From Variovorax paradoxus (GTDB taxonomy: Bacteria > Pseudomonadota > Gammaproteobacteria > Burkholderiales > Burkholderiaceae_C), in NCBI RefSeq assembly GCF_902712855.1, contig NZ_LR743507.1, forward strand, positions 5,008,001 to 5,072,000: a stretch of 64,000 bases of DNA, given 5' to 3'. The number at the start of each line of letters is the position of its first letter. The first letter of the stretch is position 1. This document shows, one piece after another, positions 50,009 to 59,673 of this stretch. A program made the position numbers and the translations under genes. The notes beneath the pieces were generated by a model that ran no database searches, was not told where the DNA came from, and saw nothing but the letters and a program-made list of their open reading frames with translations.

Positions 50009-50835
<827 letters not shown>

Positions 50836-50954
50836 CACCGCGGCGTCGCGCCGCTATGCGACGATGCTTAGGATGAGTCGGTCATAAGCATCTGGTTGCG
50901 CGCGCCGCCGGTGTCGCGGATGATGCCTGCCCCTTGTTCGGAGGACATCGCTTC

Positions 50955-52448
50955 ATGCTCAAACGACGCACCCTGCTCGCCACCGGCGCTGCAGCCCTCA
51001 CACCGCTGGCACTGCCCACGCTTGCGCTCGCACAGCGCAAGAAGGACGCGCTGGTCATCGGCCTCACGCTGGAACCCACGGGCCTCGACCCCACGGCCAA
51101 GGCCGGCGCCGAGATCGCAGAGGTGGTGCTCTACACCGTCTTCGAGACACTCACCAAGATCAATTCCGATGGCAGCGTCACGCCGCTGCTGGCCGAAGCC
51201 TGGGACATCTCGCCCGACCTGAAGACCTACACCTTCAGGCTCAAGCGCGGCGTGAAGTTCCAGAACGGCGAGCCGTTCAACGCACAGAGCGTGAAGTTCT
51301 CCTTCGAGCGCGCGGCCGCTGCCAACAGCACCAACAAGGACAAGCGCACCTTCACCAACATCACCACGCAGGTGGTCGACGAACACACGGTGGTGCTGAT
51401 CAACAAGGAGATCGAGCCCGACCTGCTGTTCCTGCTGGGCCAGGCCTCGGCCATCCTGGTCGAACCCAAGACCGTGGAGACCAACGCCACGAAGCCGGTC
51501 GGCACCGGCCCCTACAGGCTCGACAACTGGGCCAAGGGCTCGGGCATCGTCCTGGCCAAGTGGGACGGCTACCGAAGCGCCGATGCGGTGCAGATCCGCA
51601 AGGCGAGCTTCCGCTTCATCTCCGAGCCGGCCGCGCAGACCGCGGCGCTGCTGTCGAACGACGTCGACCTGTTCCCGCATGCGTCGGTGTCGCGCAGCCT
51701 GTCGCAGTTCCAGAACGACAAGCGCTTCCAGATCGTCTTCAACGCCTCGCGCGGCAAGACCATCCTGGCCATCAACAACAAGCGCAAGCCGCTGGACGAC
51801 GTGCGCGTGCGCCGCGCCATCGCCGCGGCCATCGACCGCAAGGCCGTGATCGACGCCGCCGCAGACGGCCGCGGCATTCCCATCGGCAGCCACTACGCGC
51901 CCGGCGCGCCCGGCTACGTGGACACCACCGGCATCAACCCGTTCGACGTCGAGAAGGCGAAGAAGCTGCTGGCCGAGGCCGGCGTGAAGACGCCGCTCGA
52001 ACTCGACCTGGTGCTGCCCCCGCCACCCTACGCGCGACAGGGCGGCGAGCTCATCGCCGCGCAGCTGGCCAAGATCGGCATCGTCGCGAAGATCCAGAAC
52101 GTCGAATGGGCGCAATGGATCAGCGGCACCTACGGCAACAAGAACTACGACCTCTCGCTGATCCTGCACGTCGAGCCGTTCGACCTCGTGAACTACACCA
52201 AGCCCGAGTACTACTGGGGCTACCAGTCCGCGAAGTTCAACGAGGTGTTCGACAAGGCGCGCAACGCCGCACGCCCCGCCGACCGGCTGCGCTACCTGGG
52301 CGACGCGCAGCGGCTGCTGGCGGAGGACTCGGCCAACGTGTTCCTGTTCCAGCCGCAGTTCATCACGGTGGCGGCGCGCAACCTGCGCGGTCTGTGGAAG
52401 GACGCGCCGATCTTCGTGAACGACATCGCGGCTCTTTCCTGGGCCTGA
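50955..52448 (+). CDS. Extracellular solute-binding protein 1 (family 5)
   Basis: 497 residues from ATG 50955, preceded by GGAGGA at nine bases. The signal (KRRTLLATGAAALTPLALPT) has two arginines and a Tat-like RRTLL. The mature part reads LVIGLTLEPTGLDPTAKAGA then ETLTKINSDGSVTPLLAEAW, the family-5 pattern of peptide binding proteins. It delivers substrate to the permeases. A second, closely related copy follows. Confidence 0.93.
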   Translation: MLKRRTLLATGAAALTPLALPTLALAQRKKDALVIGLTLEPTGLDPTAKAGAEIAEVVLYTVFETLTKINSDGSVTPLLAEAWDISPDLKTYTFRLKRGVKFQNGEPFNAQSVKFSFERAAAANSTNKDKRTFTNITTQVVDEHTVVLINKEIEPDLLFLLGQASAILVEPKTVETNATKPVGTGPYRLDNWAKGSGIVLAKWDGYRSADAVQIRKASFRFISEPAAQTAALLSNDVDLFPHASVSRSLSQFQNDKRFQIVFNASRGKTILAINNKRKPLDDVRVRRAIAAAIDRKAVIDAAADGRGIPIGSHYAPGAPGYVDTTGINPFDVEKAKKLLAEAGVKTPLELDLVLPPPPYARQGGELIAAQLAKIGIVAKIQNVEWAQWISGTYGNKNYDLSLILHVEPFDLVNYTKPEYYWGYQSAKFNEVFDKARNAARPADRLRYLGDAQRLLAEDSANVFLFQPQFITVAARNLRGLWKDAPIFVNDIAALSWA

Positions 52449-52449
52449 A

Positions 52450-52471
52450 GCGCGCGCCGCAGGGCGCGCGC
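52450..52471. other. GC stem-loop between the two binding-protein genes
   Basis: GCGCGCGCC (52450-52458) pairs perfectly with GGCGCGCGC (52463-52471), starting right at the end of the first binding-protein gene. It has no T run. It could stabilise the upstream mRNA or act as an attenuator before the second copy. The rest of the 219-bp gap holds nothing recognisable. Confidence 0.5.
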
Positions 52472-52667
52472 CTACGGGAAGCCCCCGAGGAAAAACCGGC
52501 GCGCGGGCCGCACGGCGGCGGGTGCGCTGCGAGAGAATGACCGGCTGCGCACGTGGCATCTTTCGTGCTGCGTGTCGTGTCTTTCGTGGCGTGGCGCCTT
52601 CCTTCGGGGCACGGCGCGCGCCGAAGCAGTCTTTCGAACCTGGCCTGTTTTTCCGGAGATCACACGT

Positions 52668-54155
52668 ATGTTGAACCGCCGCACCCTCCTCACCACCGCT
52701 GGCGCCACCGTTGCGCTGGCCACCCCGCTCGCCGGCATGGCGCAGGGCAGGAAGGACGCCATCGTGATCGGCATGGCGCTCGAACCGCCGGGCCTGGACC
52801 CGACCTCGGGCGCCGCCGCCGCCATCGCCGAGGTGGTGCAGTACAACATCCTCGAGACGCTCACCAAGATCAACGCCGACGGCAGCGTCACGCCGCTGCT
52901 GGCCGAGAGCTGGGAAGTCTCGCCCGACCTGAAGACCTACACCTTCAAGCTCAAGCGCGGCGTGAAGTACCAGAACGGCGAGCCGTTCAACGCCGCTGCC
53001 GTCAAGTTCTCGTTCGACCGCGCCGGCGGCGAGAAGAGCACCAACAAGGACAAGCGCACCTTCGCCAACCTGAGCACGCAGGTGGTGGACGACTACACGG
53101 TGGTCGTGATCAACAAGGAGATCGATCCCGACCTGCCCTTCGTGCTGGGCCAGGCCACGGCCGTGATCGTCGAGCCCAAGAGCGCCGAGGGCAACGCCAC
53201 CAAGCCGGTGGGCACCGGCCCCTACAAGCTCGACAACTGGGCCAAGGGCTCGTCGCTCACGCTGAGCAAGTGGGACGGGTTCCGCAGCCCGGCCACGGCC
53301 AAGATCAACAAGGTCACCTTCCGCTTCATCTCCGACACGGCCGCGCAGGCCGCGGCCATGCTGTCGGGCGACGTCGACGTGTTCCCGCGCATCGGCACGC
53401 GCGTGGTGCCGCAGTTCAAGATGAACCCGCAGTTCCAGACCATCCTGGCCGGTTCGCGCGCCAAGACCATCCTGTCGATCAACAACCGCAAGAAGCCGCT
53501 GGACGACGTGCGCGTGCGCCGCGCCATCCTCGCGGCCATCGACCGCAAGGCCGTGATCGAAGGCGCGGCCGACGGGTTCGGCGTTCCCATCGGCAGCCAC
53601 TACGTGCCGGGCGCGGCGGGCTATGTCGACACCACCGGCATCAACCCGTTCGACGTCGAAAAGGCCAAGAAGCTGCTGGCCGAGGCCGGCGTGAAGACGC
53701 CGCTCGAACTCAAGATGACGCTGCCTCCGCCGCCTTACGCGCGCCAGGGCGGCGAGGTGATCGTGGCCGAGCTCGCCAAGATCGGCATCGTGGTGAAGGT
53801 GCAGAACGTCGAGTGGGCGCAATGGCTCAGCGGCACCTACGGCAACAAGGACTACGACCTGTCGATCGTGTCGCACGTCGAGCCCTTCGACCTCGGCAAC
53901 TACGCCAAGTCGGACTACTACTGGGGCTACCAGTCGAAGGCCTTCGACGCGCTGTTCGACAAGATCAAGACCACGGCCAATGCCACGGAGCGCAACAAGC
54001 TGCTCGGCGACGCGCAGAAGATGCTGGCCACCGATGCGGCCAACGGCTTCCTGTACCAGCCGCAGTTCCCGACCGTCGCCAAGAAGAACGTCAAGGGCAT
54101 CTGGAAGGAAAACCCGATCTTCGTGAACGACCTCTCCGCCCTGTCGTGGGGGTGA
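52668..54155 (+). CDS. Extracellular solute-binding protein 2 (family 5)
   Basis: 495 residues from ATG 52668, with CCGGAGA upstream. The signal NRRTLLTTAGATVALATPLA and the mature IVIGMALEPPGLDPTSG are followed by long stretches identical to protein 1 (e.g. INADGSVTPLLAES). Tandem paralogues suggest either dosage or different substrate spectra for one transporter. Differences cluster in loops. The unit is followed by a copy of the intergenic repeat. Confidence 0.93.
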   Translation: MLNRRTLLTTAGATVALATPLAGMAQGRKDAIVIGMALEPPGLDPTSGAAAAIAEVVQYNILETLTKINADGSVTPLLAESWEVSPDLKTYTFKLKRGVKYQNGEPFNAAAVKFSFDRAGGEKSTNKDKRTFANLSTQVVDDYTVVVINKEIDPDLPFVLGQATAVIVEPKSAEGNATKPVGTGPYKLDNWAKGSSLTLSKWDGFRSPATAKINKVTFRFISDTAAQAAAMLSGDVDVFPRIGTRVVPQFKMNPQFQTILAGSRAKTILSINNRKKPLDDVRVRRAILAAIDRKAVIEGAADGFGVPIGSHYVPGAAGYVDTTGINPFDVEKAKKLLAEAGVKTPLELKMTLPPPPYARQGGEVIVAELAKIGIVVKVQNVEWAQWLSGTYGNKDYDLSIVSHVEPFDLGNYAKSDYYWGYQSKAFDALFDKIKTTANATERNKLLGDAQKMLATDAANGFLYQPQFPTVAKKNVKGIWKENPIFVNDLSALSWG

Positions 54156-54159
54156 TCGA

Positions 54160-54255
54160 GCCCGCCCGCAGGCTTCGCACGCTCCGTGTCGCTACGCCTT
54201 CCGCCTACCGGAAGCAACACCTGTGGTCCGGCGGAGCCGGTTCCACGGTGTTTCG
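54160..54255 (+). repeat. Intergenic ~95-bp repeat, diverged copy before the amidase gene
   Basis: CCCGCCCGCAGGCTTCGCAC, then GCTCCGTGTCGCTACGCCTT, the hairpin CCGCCTACCGG, ACACCTGTGGTCCGGCGGAG and CCGGTTCCACGGTGTTTC follow in the same order as the other copies. It fills the gap between binding protein 2 and the amidase, in the direction of transcription. Confidence 0.7.
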
Positions 54256-54308
54256 CGAACGGGCCTTCGGGTCTCGTGCGTCGTGCGACGACTTGAGTGA
54301 GTGACCCG

Positions 54309-55721
54309 ATGTCCGATGCCGCCATGCTTATCGGGCTTTCCGCGCAGGAACTCGCCGCCGCGTACCGCGACCGCAAGCTCTCGCCGGTGGAGGTCACGCA
54401 GGCGGTGATCGCGCAGGTGGAGCGCTGGGAGCCTCATCTGCAGGCCACCTGGCTCTTCAGGCCCGAGGCTGCACTCGAGCAGGCGCGGGCATCGGAAGCG
54501 CGCTGGCAGCGCGGCGATGCGCTCGGCCCGCTCGACGGCGTGCCGGCGACCATCAAGGAGAACATCGCGACGCGCGGCGATCCGATGCCTGCGGGCACCG
54601 CCGCCGTCGACTTGAAACCCGCCCCTACCGATGCGCCGCCCGCGGCGCGCCTGAAGGAAGCCGGCGTGGTGATCGTGAGCAAGACCACCATGCCCGACTA
54701 CGGCATGCTGTCGTCGGGTCTCTCCAGCTTTCACACGCTGGCGCGCAATCCGTGGGACCTGAGGCTGACCCCTGGCGGTTCCAGCGCAGGCGCCGGCGCG
54801 GCGGCAGCGGCGGGCTACGGCCCGCTGCACCTGGGCACGGACATCGGCGGCTCGCTGCGCCTGCCCGCGAGCTGGTGCGGCGTGTTCACGCTGAAGCCGA
54901 GCCTCGGGCGCATCCCGATCGATCCGCCCTACATGGGCCGCGCCGCCGGCCCGATGACGCGCACCGTGGGTGACGCGGCACTGCTGATGCAGGCCCTGTC
55001 GAAGCCCGACGCGCGCGACAGCATGAGCCTGCCGCCGCAGGACATCGAATGGGCCGGCTTCGACGTCTCGCCCGATCATCTGCGCGGGCTTCGCATCGGC
55101 CTGCTGCTCGACGCCGGCTGCGGCTTGGCGGTCGAACCCGGGATCCAGGCGGCAGTGGAAGAAGCAGCGCGCCTGCTCGAAAAAGCCGGCGCGGTGATCG
55201 AGCCGATGCAGCCTTTCATGTCGCAGGCCATGCTCGACGGCATGGACCACTTCTGGCGCACGCGCTCGCTGGTGGACATGAAGGGCCTGCGCGCCGACCA
55301 GCGCGCCAAGGTACTGCCGTACATCCGCGCATGGGCGGAGAGCGCGGCGGAGTTCAGCGGCGAGCAGGTGTTCCGCAGCTTCAGCCAGTTCCACACCACG
55401 CGCGTGACCACCGTGGCCGCCTGCGCGCGGTATGACTACGTGATCTCGCCCGTGTCGCCGAACATGCCAGCCGCCGCGGAGGCGCCCTCGCCGACCAACG
55501 ATCCGCTGCGCCCGCTGGAGCACATCGGGTTCACCGTGCCGTTCAACATGTCCGAGCAGCCCGCCGCTTCGGTGAACTGCGGGTACTCGGCGTCGGGCTT
55601 GCCGATCGGTCTGCAGATTGCAGGCCAGCGTTTCGACGACCTCGGCGTGCTGCGCGTGGCGCGGGCCTTCGAGCTGATCTGGGAGCCGCAACGGCCCTGG
55701 CCCGTGCCACCCGGGCGCTAG
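54309..55721 (+). CDS. Amidase signature family hydrolase
   Basis: 470 residues from ATG 54309. The Ser-Ser-Lys catalytic triad is visible: Lys in ATIKENIATRGDP, Ser in GGSSAGAGAAAAA, and TDIGGSLRLPASWCGVFTLK with the nucleophile. It hydrolyses an amide bond of a small substrate. Placed directly after peptide-binding proteins, it may act on imported compounds. A GTG at 54297 is possible but weaker. Confidence 0.93.
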   Translation: MSDAAMLIGLSAQELAAAYRDRKLSPVEVTQAVIAQVERWEPHLQATWLFRPEAALEQARASEARWQRGDALGPLDGVPATIKENIATRGDPMPAGTAAVDLKPAPTDAPPAARLKEAGVVIVSKTTMPDYGMLSSGLSSFHTLARNPWDLRLTPGGSSAGAGAAAAAGYGPLHLGTDIGGSLRLPASWCGVFTLKPSLGRIPIDPPYMGRAAGPMTRTVGDAALLMQALSKPDARDSMSLPPQDIEWAGFDVSPDHLRGLRIGLLLDAGCGLAVEPGIQAAVEEAARLLEKAGAVIEPMQPFMSQAMLDGMDHFWRTRSLVDMKGLRADQRAKVLPYIRAWAESAAEFSGEQVFRSFSQFHTTRVTTVAACARYDYVISPVSPNMPAAAEAPSPTNDPLRPLEHIGFTVPFNMSEQPAASVNCGYSASGLPIGLQIAGQRFDDLGVLRVARAFELIWEPQRPWPVPPGR

Positions 55722-55757
55722 AACCCGGGTTGACCGGGCGCGACCGCACTGCCCCGT

Positions 55758-55781
55758 CCGTGCACACGCCTCGGTGCACGG
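55758..55781. terminator. Possible bidirectional hairpin between convergent genes
   Basis: CCGTGCAC (55758-55765) pairs with GTGCACGG (55774-55781) around an eight-base loop. It lies between the convergent amidase and YitT-like genes. No T run is present, so a terminator role is only suggested. Confidence 0.35.
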
Positions 55782-55788
55782 CATCGGG

Positions 55789-56415
55789 TCAGGTCGCCGC
55801 GTAGCGCCCCGGCTTGTGGTTGATCCAGAGAAAGAGCCCCATCACCACCGCCGCCATCACCGACCACCCCACGCGCTGGGGCGGAATCACGAACAGCGCC
55901 AGCAGCACCACCGTGCAGTCGATCCCGATCTGCACCTTGCCCGCCGGCCAGCCGCGCCTGTCCTGCAGGTAGAGCGTCAGCACGGTCGCGCCGCCCAGAC
56001 TGGCGCGGTGGCGCGCAAGAAACAGGCAGCCCGTGCCTAGCATCAGGCCGCCGAGCACGGCCGCGAAAGCCGGGTGCAGCAGGCCGATCGAGAGGTAGCG
56101 CGGGGCCCAGTCTGTCATCAACGACAGCAGCGCGATCGCGCAGAAGGTCTTGAGGGTGAATGCGCGCCCCATACGGTGCCAGGCGAATCCGTAGAACGGC
56201 AGGTTGACCAGGAAGAACAGCTTGCCGAAGCTCGCACCCGTGGCGTAGTGCAGCAGGAAGGCGATGCCCGCCGTGCCCCCCGTGAGCAGGCCCGCCTGGC
56301 CGAACAGCATCATGGCAACGGCCACGAAAAGCGTGCCCGAGAAGATCGCCTGCGCGTCGTCGAGGTGCGAATGGCGCAGCAGGCTCGGCGGGGTCGTGGG
56401 AGGTGGCGCGTTCAT
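55789..56415 (-). CDS. YitT-like membrane protein
   Basis: 208 residues with five or six membrane segments (IFSGTLFVAVAMMLFGQAGL, FLVNLPFYGFAWHRM, IGIDCTVVLLALFVIPPQR). The GLLTGGTAGIAFLLHY stretch matches the YitT/DUF161 family. The substrate is unknown. It is convergent with the amidase gene and lies just after the LysR regulator on the same strand. Confidence 0.85.
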   Translation of the reverse strand: MNAPPPTTPPSLLRHSHLDDAQAIFSGTLFVAVAMMLFGQAGLLTGGTAGIAFLLHYATGASFGKLFFLVNLPFYGFAWHRMGRAFTLKTFCAIALLSLMTDWAPRYLSIGLLHPAFAAVLGGLMLGTGCLFLARHRASLGGATVLTLYLQDRRGWPAGKVQIGIDCTVVLLALFVIPPQRVGWSVMAAVVMGLFLWINHKPGRYAAT

Positions 56416-56466
56416 GGCGCATGGTCTTACGCAAATCCCGCGCCACCCTGCCGGCGCGCGCGCTTG

Positions 56467-57330
56467 TCAGACGAGGTGCGTGGCCAGCATTTCGCGCGCC
56501 CGCGCGACGAACGCGGTCTCGCCGCGGCGCCCCGGCATGAACTGGAACGCCACCCGCGGCAAGGCCGGCAAGCCGTGCGGCGCAGCGAGCCGCGCCACGC
56601 CGTCGCTGATGGCCGACTCGTTGAGGCAGGCCACGCCGAGCCCGGCGGCCAACGCCGATTGCAGCCCCGCCACGCCCGACGCCACGTGCGCCAGCACATA
56701 AGGCACGCGCCGCCGCCGCAGCAGCGCCACCGTGAACTGGTGCAGCGAACACGTCTCGGGCAGCACGAGCAGGCGCACCGGCTCCCCGCGCACGACGCGC
56801 ATGCCGCTCGCGCCGAGCCAGGCCAGCGACTCGCGGCGGATCACCGCGCCCGGCCGGGCATCGGCAGCTGACACGCCGGCGACGTTCATCGCCAACCCCA
56901 CGTCGAACTCGCCCTGCGCATAGGCCGCGCGCATCGCATCGCTCTTCAGGATGCTCACGTGCAGCCGCACCTGCGGATAACTCTCGCCAAGCCGCGCCAG
57001 CAGTTGCGTGAGATCGCCGGGCCGGAAGTAGTCGGTGACCGCCAGGCGCAGCTCGCCTTCGAGCGTTTCTCCGTGCAGGTCGCGGAACGCCTCGTCGCTC
57101 AGCGCCAGGATGCGCCGCGCATAGCCCAGCAGCCGCAGGCCCGCCTCGGTGGGCGCAACGCCTGCCTTGCTGCGCGTGAGCAGCGACTGACCGGCGCGCT
57201 CCTCGAGCTTGCGGACCTGCTCGCTCACCGAAGACTGCGACAGGAACACGCGTGGCGCGGCGGCCGTGAGGCTGCCTGCGTCGACCACCGCAGCCAGCGT
57301 GCGAAGTTGCTCCAGATCGAAACCCTGCAT
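56467..57330 (-). CDS. LysR-family transcriptional regulator
   Basis: 287 residues. The N-terminal HTH (LRTLAAVVDAGSLTAAAPRV, then FLSQSSVSEQVRKLEERAGQ) is the LysR DNA-binding domain, followed by a substrate-binding-type domain. It is divergent from the tautomerase gene with about 110 bp between them, which suggests that it controls that gene. LysR proteins usually respond to a pathway metabolite. Confidence 0.93.
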   Translation of the reverse strand: MQGFDLEQLRTLAAVVDAGSLTAAAPRVFLSQSSVSEQVRKLEERAGQSLLTRSKAGVAPTEAGLRLLGYARRILALSDEAFRDLHGETLEGELRLAVTDYFRPGDLTQLLARLGESYPQVRLHVSILKSDAMRAAYAQGEFDVGLAMNVAGVSAADARPGAVIRRESLAWLGASGMRVVRGEPVRLLVLPETCSLHQFTVALLRRRRVPYVLAHVASGVAGLQSALAAGLGVACLNESAISDGVARLAAPHGLPALPRVAFQFMPGRRGETAFVARAREMLATHLV

Positions 57331-57441
57331 GGCTCATCCATCCGTTAATCCGATGGAATCCATCATATCTTCCCGCTTTTCCGATGATGAAGTGATTCCC
57401 ACAATCACCCCATCGACCACTCATTCATGCAGGAGCCAGCC

Positions 57442-57840
57442 ATGCCACACATCGTAGTCCACCTCTCCGGCCAACCCGACGCCGCCCTCACCCGCAAGAC
57501 TGTCGACACGGTCGCCGAGCTCACGCAGAGCGTGCTCGGAAAGCAGCTGCCGGTCATCGCCGTCACCGTGCAGTACATCGCCGCCGACGCCTGGTTCATC
57601 GGCGGGCAGTCGCTCGCGGCGCTCGGCAAGTCTGCGTTCCACCTCGACATCAGCATCACCGACGAGACCAACACCAAGGCCGAGAAGGCGCGCTACCTGC
57701 GCGAGGTTCACGCGGCCATGGCCAGGCTGCGGCCCGACCTGCACGAGGTGTCGTACATCCACGTCATCGATGCACGCGGCGCGGCCTATGGCTATGGCGG
57801 CAAGACCCAGGAGTACCGGCATCAGCAGGCCGGTGTGTAG
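57442..57840 (+). CDS. Tautomerase superfamily protein
   Basis: 132 residues from ATG 57442, with AGGAG six bases upstream. The residue after Met is Pro (MPHIVVHLSGQPD), the catalytic base of 4-oxalocrotonate tautomerases. The length is twice that of the classic subunit, as in fused or cis-CaaD-like members. The end (VIDARGAAYGYGGKTQEYRH) could bind a carboxylate. It converts keto-enol forms of small acids. The substrate is unknown. Confidence 0.8.
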   Translation: MPHIVVHLSGQPDAALTRKTVDTVAELTQSVLGKQLPVIAVTVQYIAADAWFIGGQSLAALGKSAFHLDISITDETNTKAEKARYLREVHAAMARLRPDLHEVSYIHVIDARGAAYGYGGKTQEYRHQQAGV

Positions 57841-57843
57841 ATT

Positions 57844-58040
57844 TGGCTCGCCCCCAGGATGCGCGCACTTCGTGTCGCTCCTCCTTCCCCCTACCGGGGG
57901 CAACACCGGAGGCCCGGCAGAGCCGGTTCCTCGGTGTTCACGGCTCGCCCCCAGGATGCGCGCACTTCGTGTCGCTCCTCCTTCCCCCTACCGGGGGCAA
58001 CACCGGAGGCCCGGCAGAGCCGGTTCCTCGGTGTTTCTGG
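57844..58040 (+). repeat. Two tandem copies of the intergenic repeat, 97-bp period
   Basis: The core CCCCCAGGATGCGCGCACTT begins at 57851 and again at 57948. Each copy contains CTTCCCCCTACCGGGGGC (a perfect hairpin), ACACCGGAGGCCCGGCAGAG and CCGGTTCCTCGGTGTT. The copies are identical over most of their length. They occupy the 328-bp gap 57841-58168 between the tautomerase and the TPR gene, and no gene is visible there. Confidence 0.88.
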
Positions 58041-58168
58041 CTCGGCCCTGCAGAGCGGGGGCTCGGTGTCCCTGGCTTCGACGGGGAATCGCATGCATTG
58101 CGAAGCGGGGATCAGCCAGTGAAAGGCCGGGAGGCCCTGAATTCTCCGGGGCGTGGCACGATGCCGCC

Positions 58169-59539
58169 ATGCGCCACGGAACATCGCTCGCCGACAGCCT
58201 CGGCAATTCCCTCACCCTCGACGATCCTGCCAGCCTGCCGCTGGTCGACGACTTCGTCATGGGCTTCATCTCGACCGAGGCCCGCGCGGTCAACCTGCTG
58301 GCCGTGGCGGCGACCGATGCGAGCCCCATCGTGCAGGCCTACTGCGCCACGCTGCACCTGTTTGCGGAATCGCGCGAGGCGGTGGCCAACGCGCGGCCGT
58401 TCCTCGAAAAGACCCGCGCCGGCGCATCACGCTGCACACCGCGCGAGCAGCGCTACATCGCGGCCATCGAGGCATGGGCCGACGGCGACATCGCGGCCGC
58501 CATCGAGCTGCACGCCGAACAGGCGCGAGAGCATCCGCGCGACCTGGTGTCGGTCAAGCTCGGCCAGTACCACTGCTTCAACACGGGCGACTGCCCCGGC
58601 ATGCTCAGGCTGGCACTGGCAGCGCTGCCTCATGCGGCCGACGTGCCCTACGTGCACGGCATGGCCGCCTTCGGCTACGAGCAGTGCCACCTGATGCGCG
58701 AGGCCGAGGCCAGCGCGCGCTGCGCGATCGCCATGTGCCGCAAGGAGCCGTGGGCGCACCACGCGCTTGCGCACGTGATGCTCACCGAAGGGCGGCTCGC
58801 CGAAGGGCTGGCGTTCATGGAAAGCGTCAGCGACACCTGGACCGGACTCAACTCGTTCATGGTCACGCACAACTGGTGGCACGTGGCGCTGTTCCTGATC
58901 GACCTGGGCCGCGATGCCGAAGCACTCGCGGTGTACGACGAGCATGCGTGGGGCGTGGTGAAGGACTACTCGCAGGACCAGATCGGCGCGGTGTCGCTGC
59001 TCGCGCGCCTCGAGCTTGCCGGCATCGACGTGGGCCGCCGCTGGGACGACGTGGCGCAGTACCTGCTGCAGCGCCAGGCCGACCACGTGCTTCCCTTTCT
59101 CGACCTGCAGTACCTCTACGGCCTGGCGCGCGCCGGCCGGCCCGAGGCCGACGTCCTGCTGCGCAACATCGAGGCCTTTGCGCCGGGAGCGCCCGCATCG
59201 ACGCGCGCCGCATGGCAGCGCGTGTGCGTGCCCGCCGCGCACGGTCTGGTGGCGCATGCGCGCGGCGATCTCGCGGCGGCCGTCGAAGGGCTGGGCACGG
59301 TGCTGCCGCGGATGATCGAGATCGGCGGCAGCCATGCGCAGCGCGACCTGTTCGAGCAGGTGTATCTCGACGCGCTCGTGTGCATCGGCACCGAGGCTTC
59401 GCTGACGGGCGCGCAAGGCATCCTGCAGCAGCAGCTCAACGGCCAGCCGGAGTCGCTGCGCCTGCGACGGCAGGCCGCAGCGGTCTATGCGCGGCTCGGC
59501 CTCGGCCAGCTTGCCGGAGGCACCGCGACACGCGGCTGA
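58169..59539 (+). CDS. Cytosolic tetratricopeptide-like protein
   Basis: 456 residues from ATG 58169. The sequence is almost wholly helical with repeated aromatic and small residues (DVPYVHGMAAFGYEQCHLM, REAEASARCAIAMCRKEPWA and AHHALAHVMLTEGRLAEGLA). It has no signal peptide. It resembles tetratricopeptide proteins found near aminoacylase or amidase genes. The function is unknown. Confidence 0.8.
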   Translation: MRHGTSLADSLGNSLTLDDPASLPLVDDFVMGFISTEARAVNLLAVAATDASPIVQAYCATLHLFAESREAVANARPFLEKTRAGASRCTPREQRYIAAIEAWADGDIAAAIELHAEQAREHPRDLVSVKLGQYHCFNTGDCPGMLRLALAALPHAADVPYVHGMAAFGYEQCHLMREAEASARCAIAMCRKEPWAHHALAHVMLTEGRLAEGLAFMESVSDTWTGLNSFMVTHNWWHVALFLIDLGRDAEALAVYDEHAWGVVKDYSQDQIGAVSLLARLELAGIDVGRRWDDVAQYLLQRQADHVLPFLDLQYLYGLARAGRPEADVLLRNIEAFAPGAPASTRAAWQRVCVPAAHGLVAHARGDLAAAVEGLGTVLPRMIEIGGSHAQRDLFEQVYLDALVCIGTEASLTGAQGILQQQLNGQPESLRLRRQAAAVYARLGLGQLAGGTATRG

Positions 59540-59673
59540 GGCTGGCTGCCCGGCAGTGCGGTCCATGCCTCCAGGTCATGGGACATGGCGCAAAAGGAAT
59601 TGGCGATGGTCCGGAAGCGGCTCCTAAACTGGCCGCTCCCTCCGACACGACGCCTACACGGGCCTTCCTTCCC

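Noticed and set aside
50868..53876. 1002-codon minus-strand frame opposite the binding proteins
   Set aside because: It mirrors the codon bias of both plus-strand genes and shows the same duplication; no protein family is recognisable.
57844..58040. CRISPR-like array
   Set aside because: Only two 97-bp near-identical units with no distinct spacers; this is a tandem dispersed repeat.
57770..58168. Upstream extension of the TPR frame across the repeats
   Set aside because: It translates the tandem repeat and begins inside the tautomerase gene; the ATG at 58169 fits the protein.
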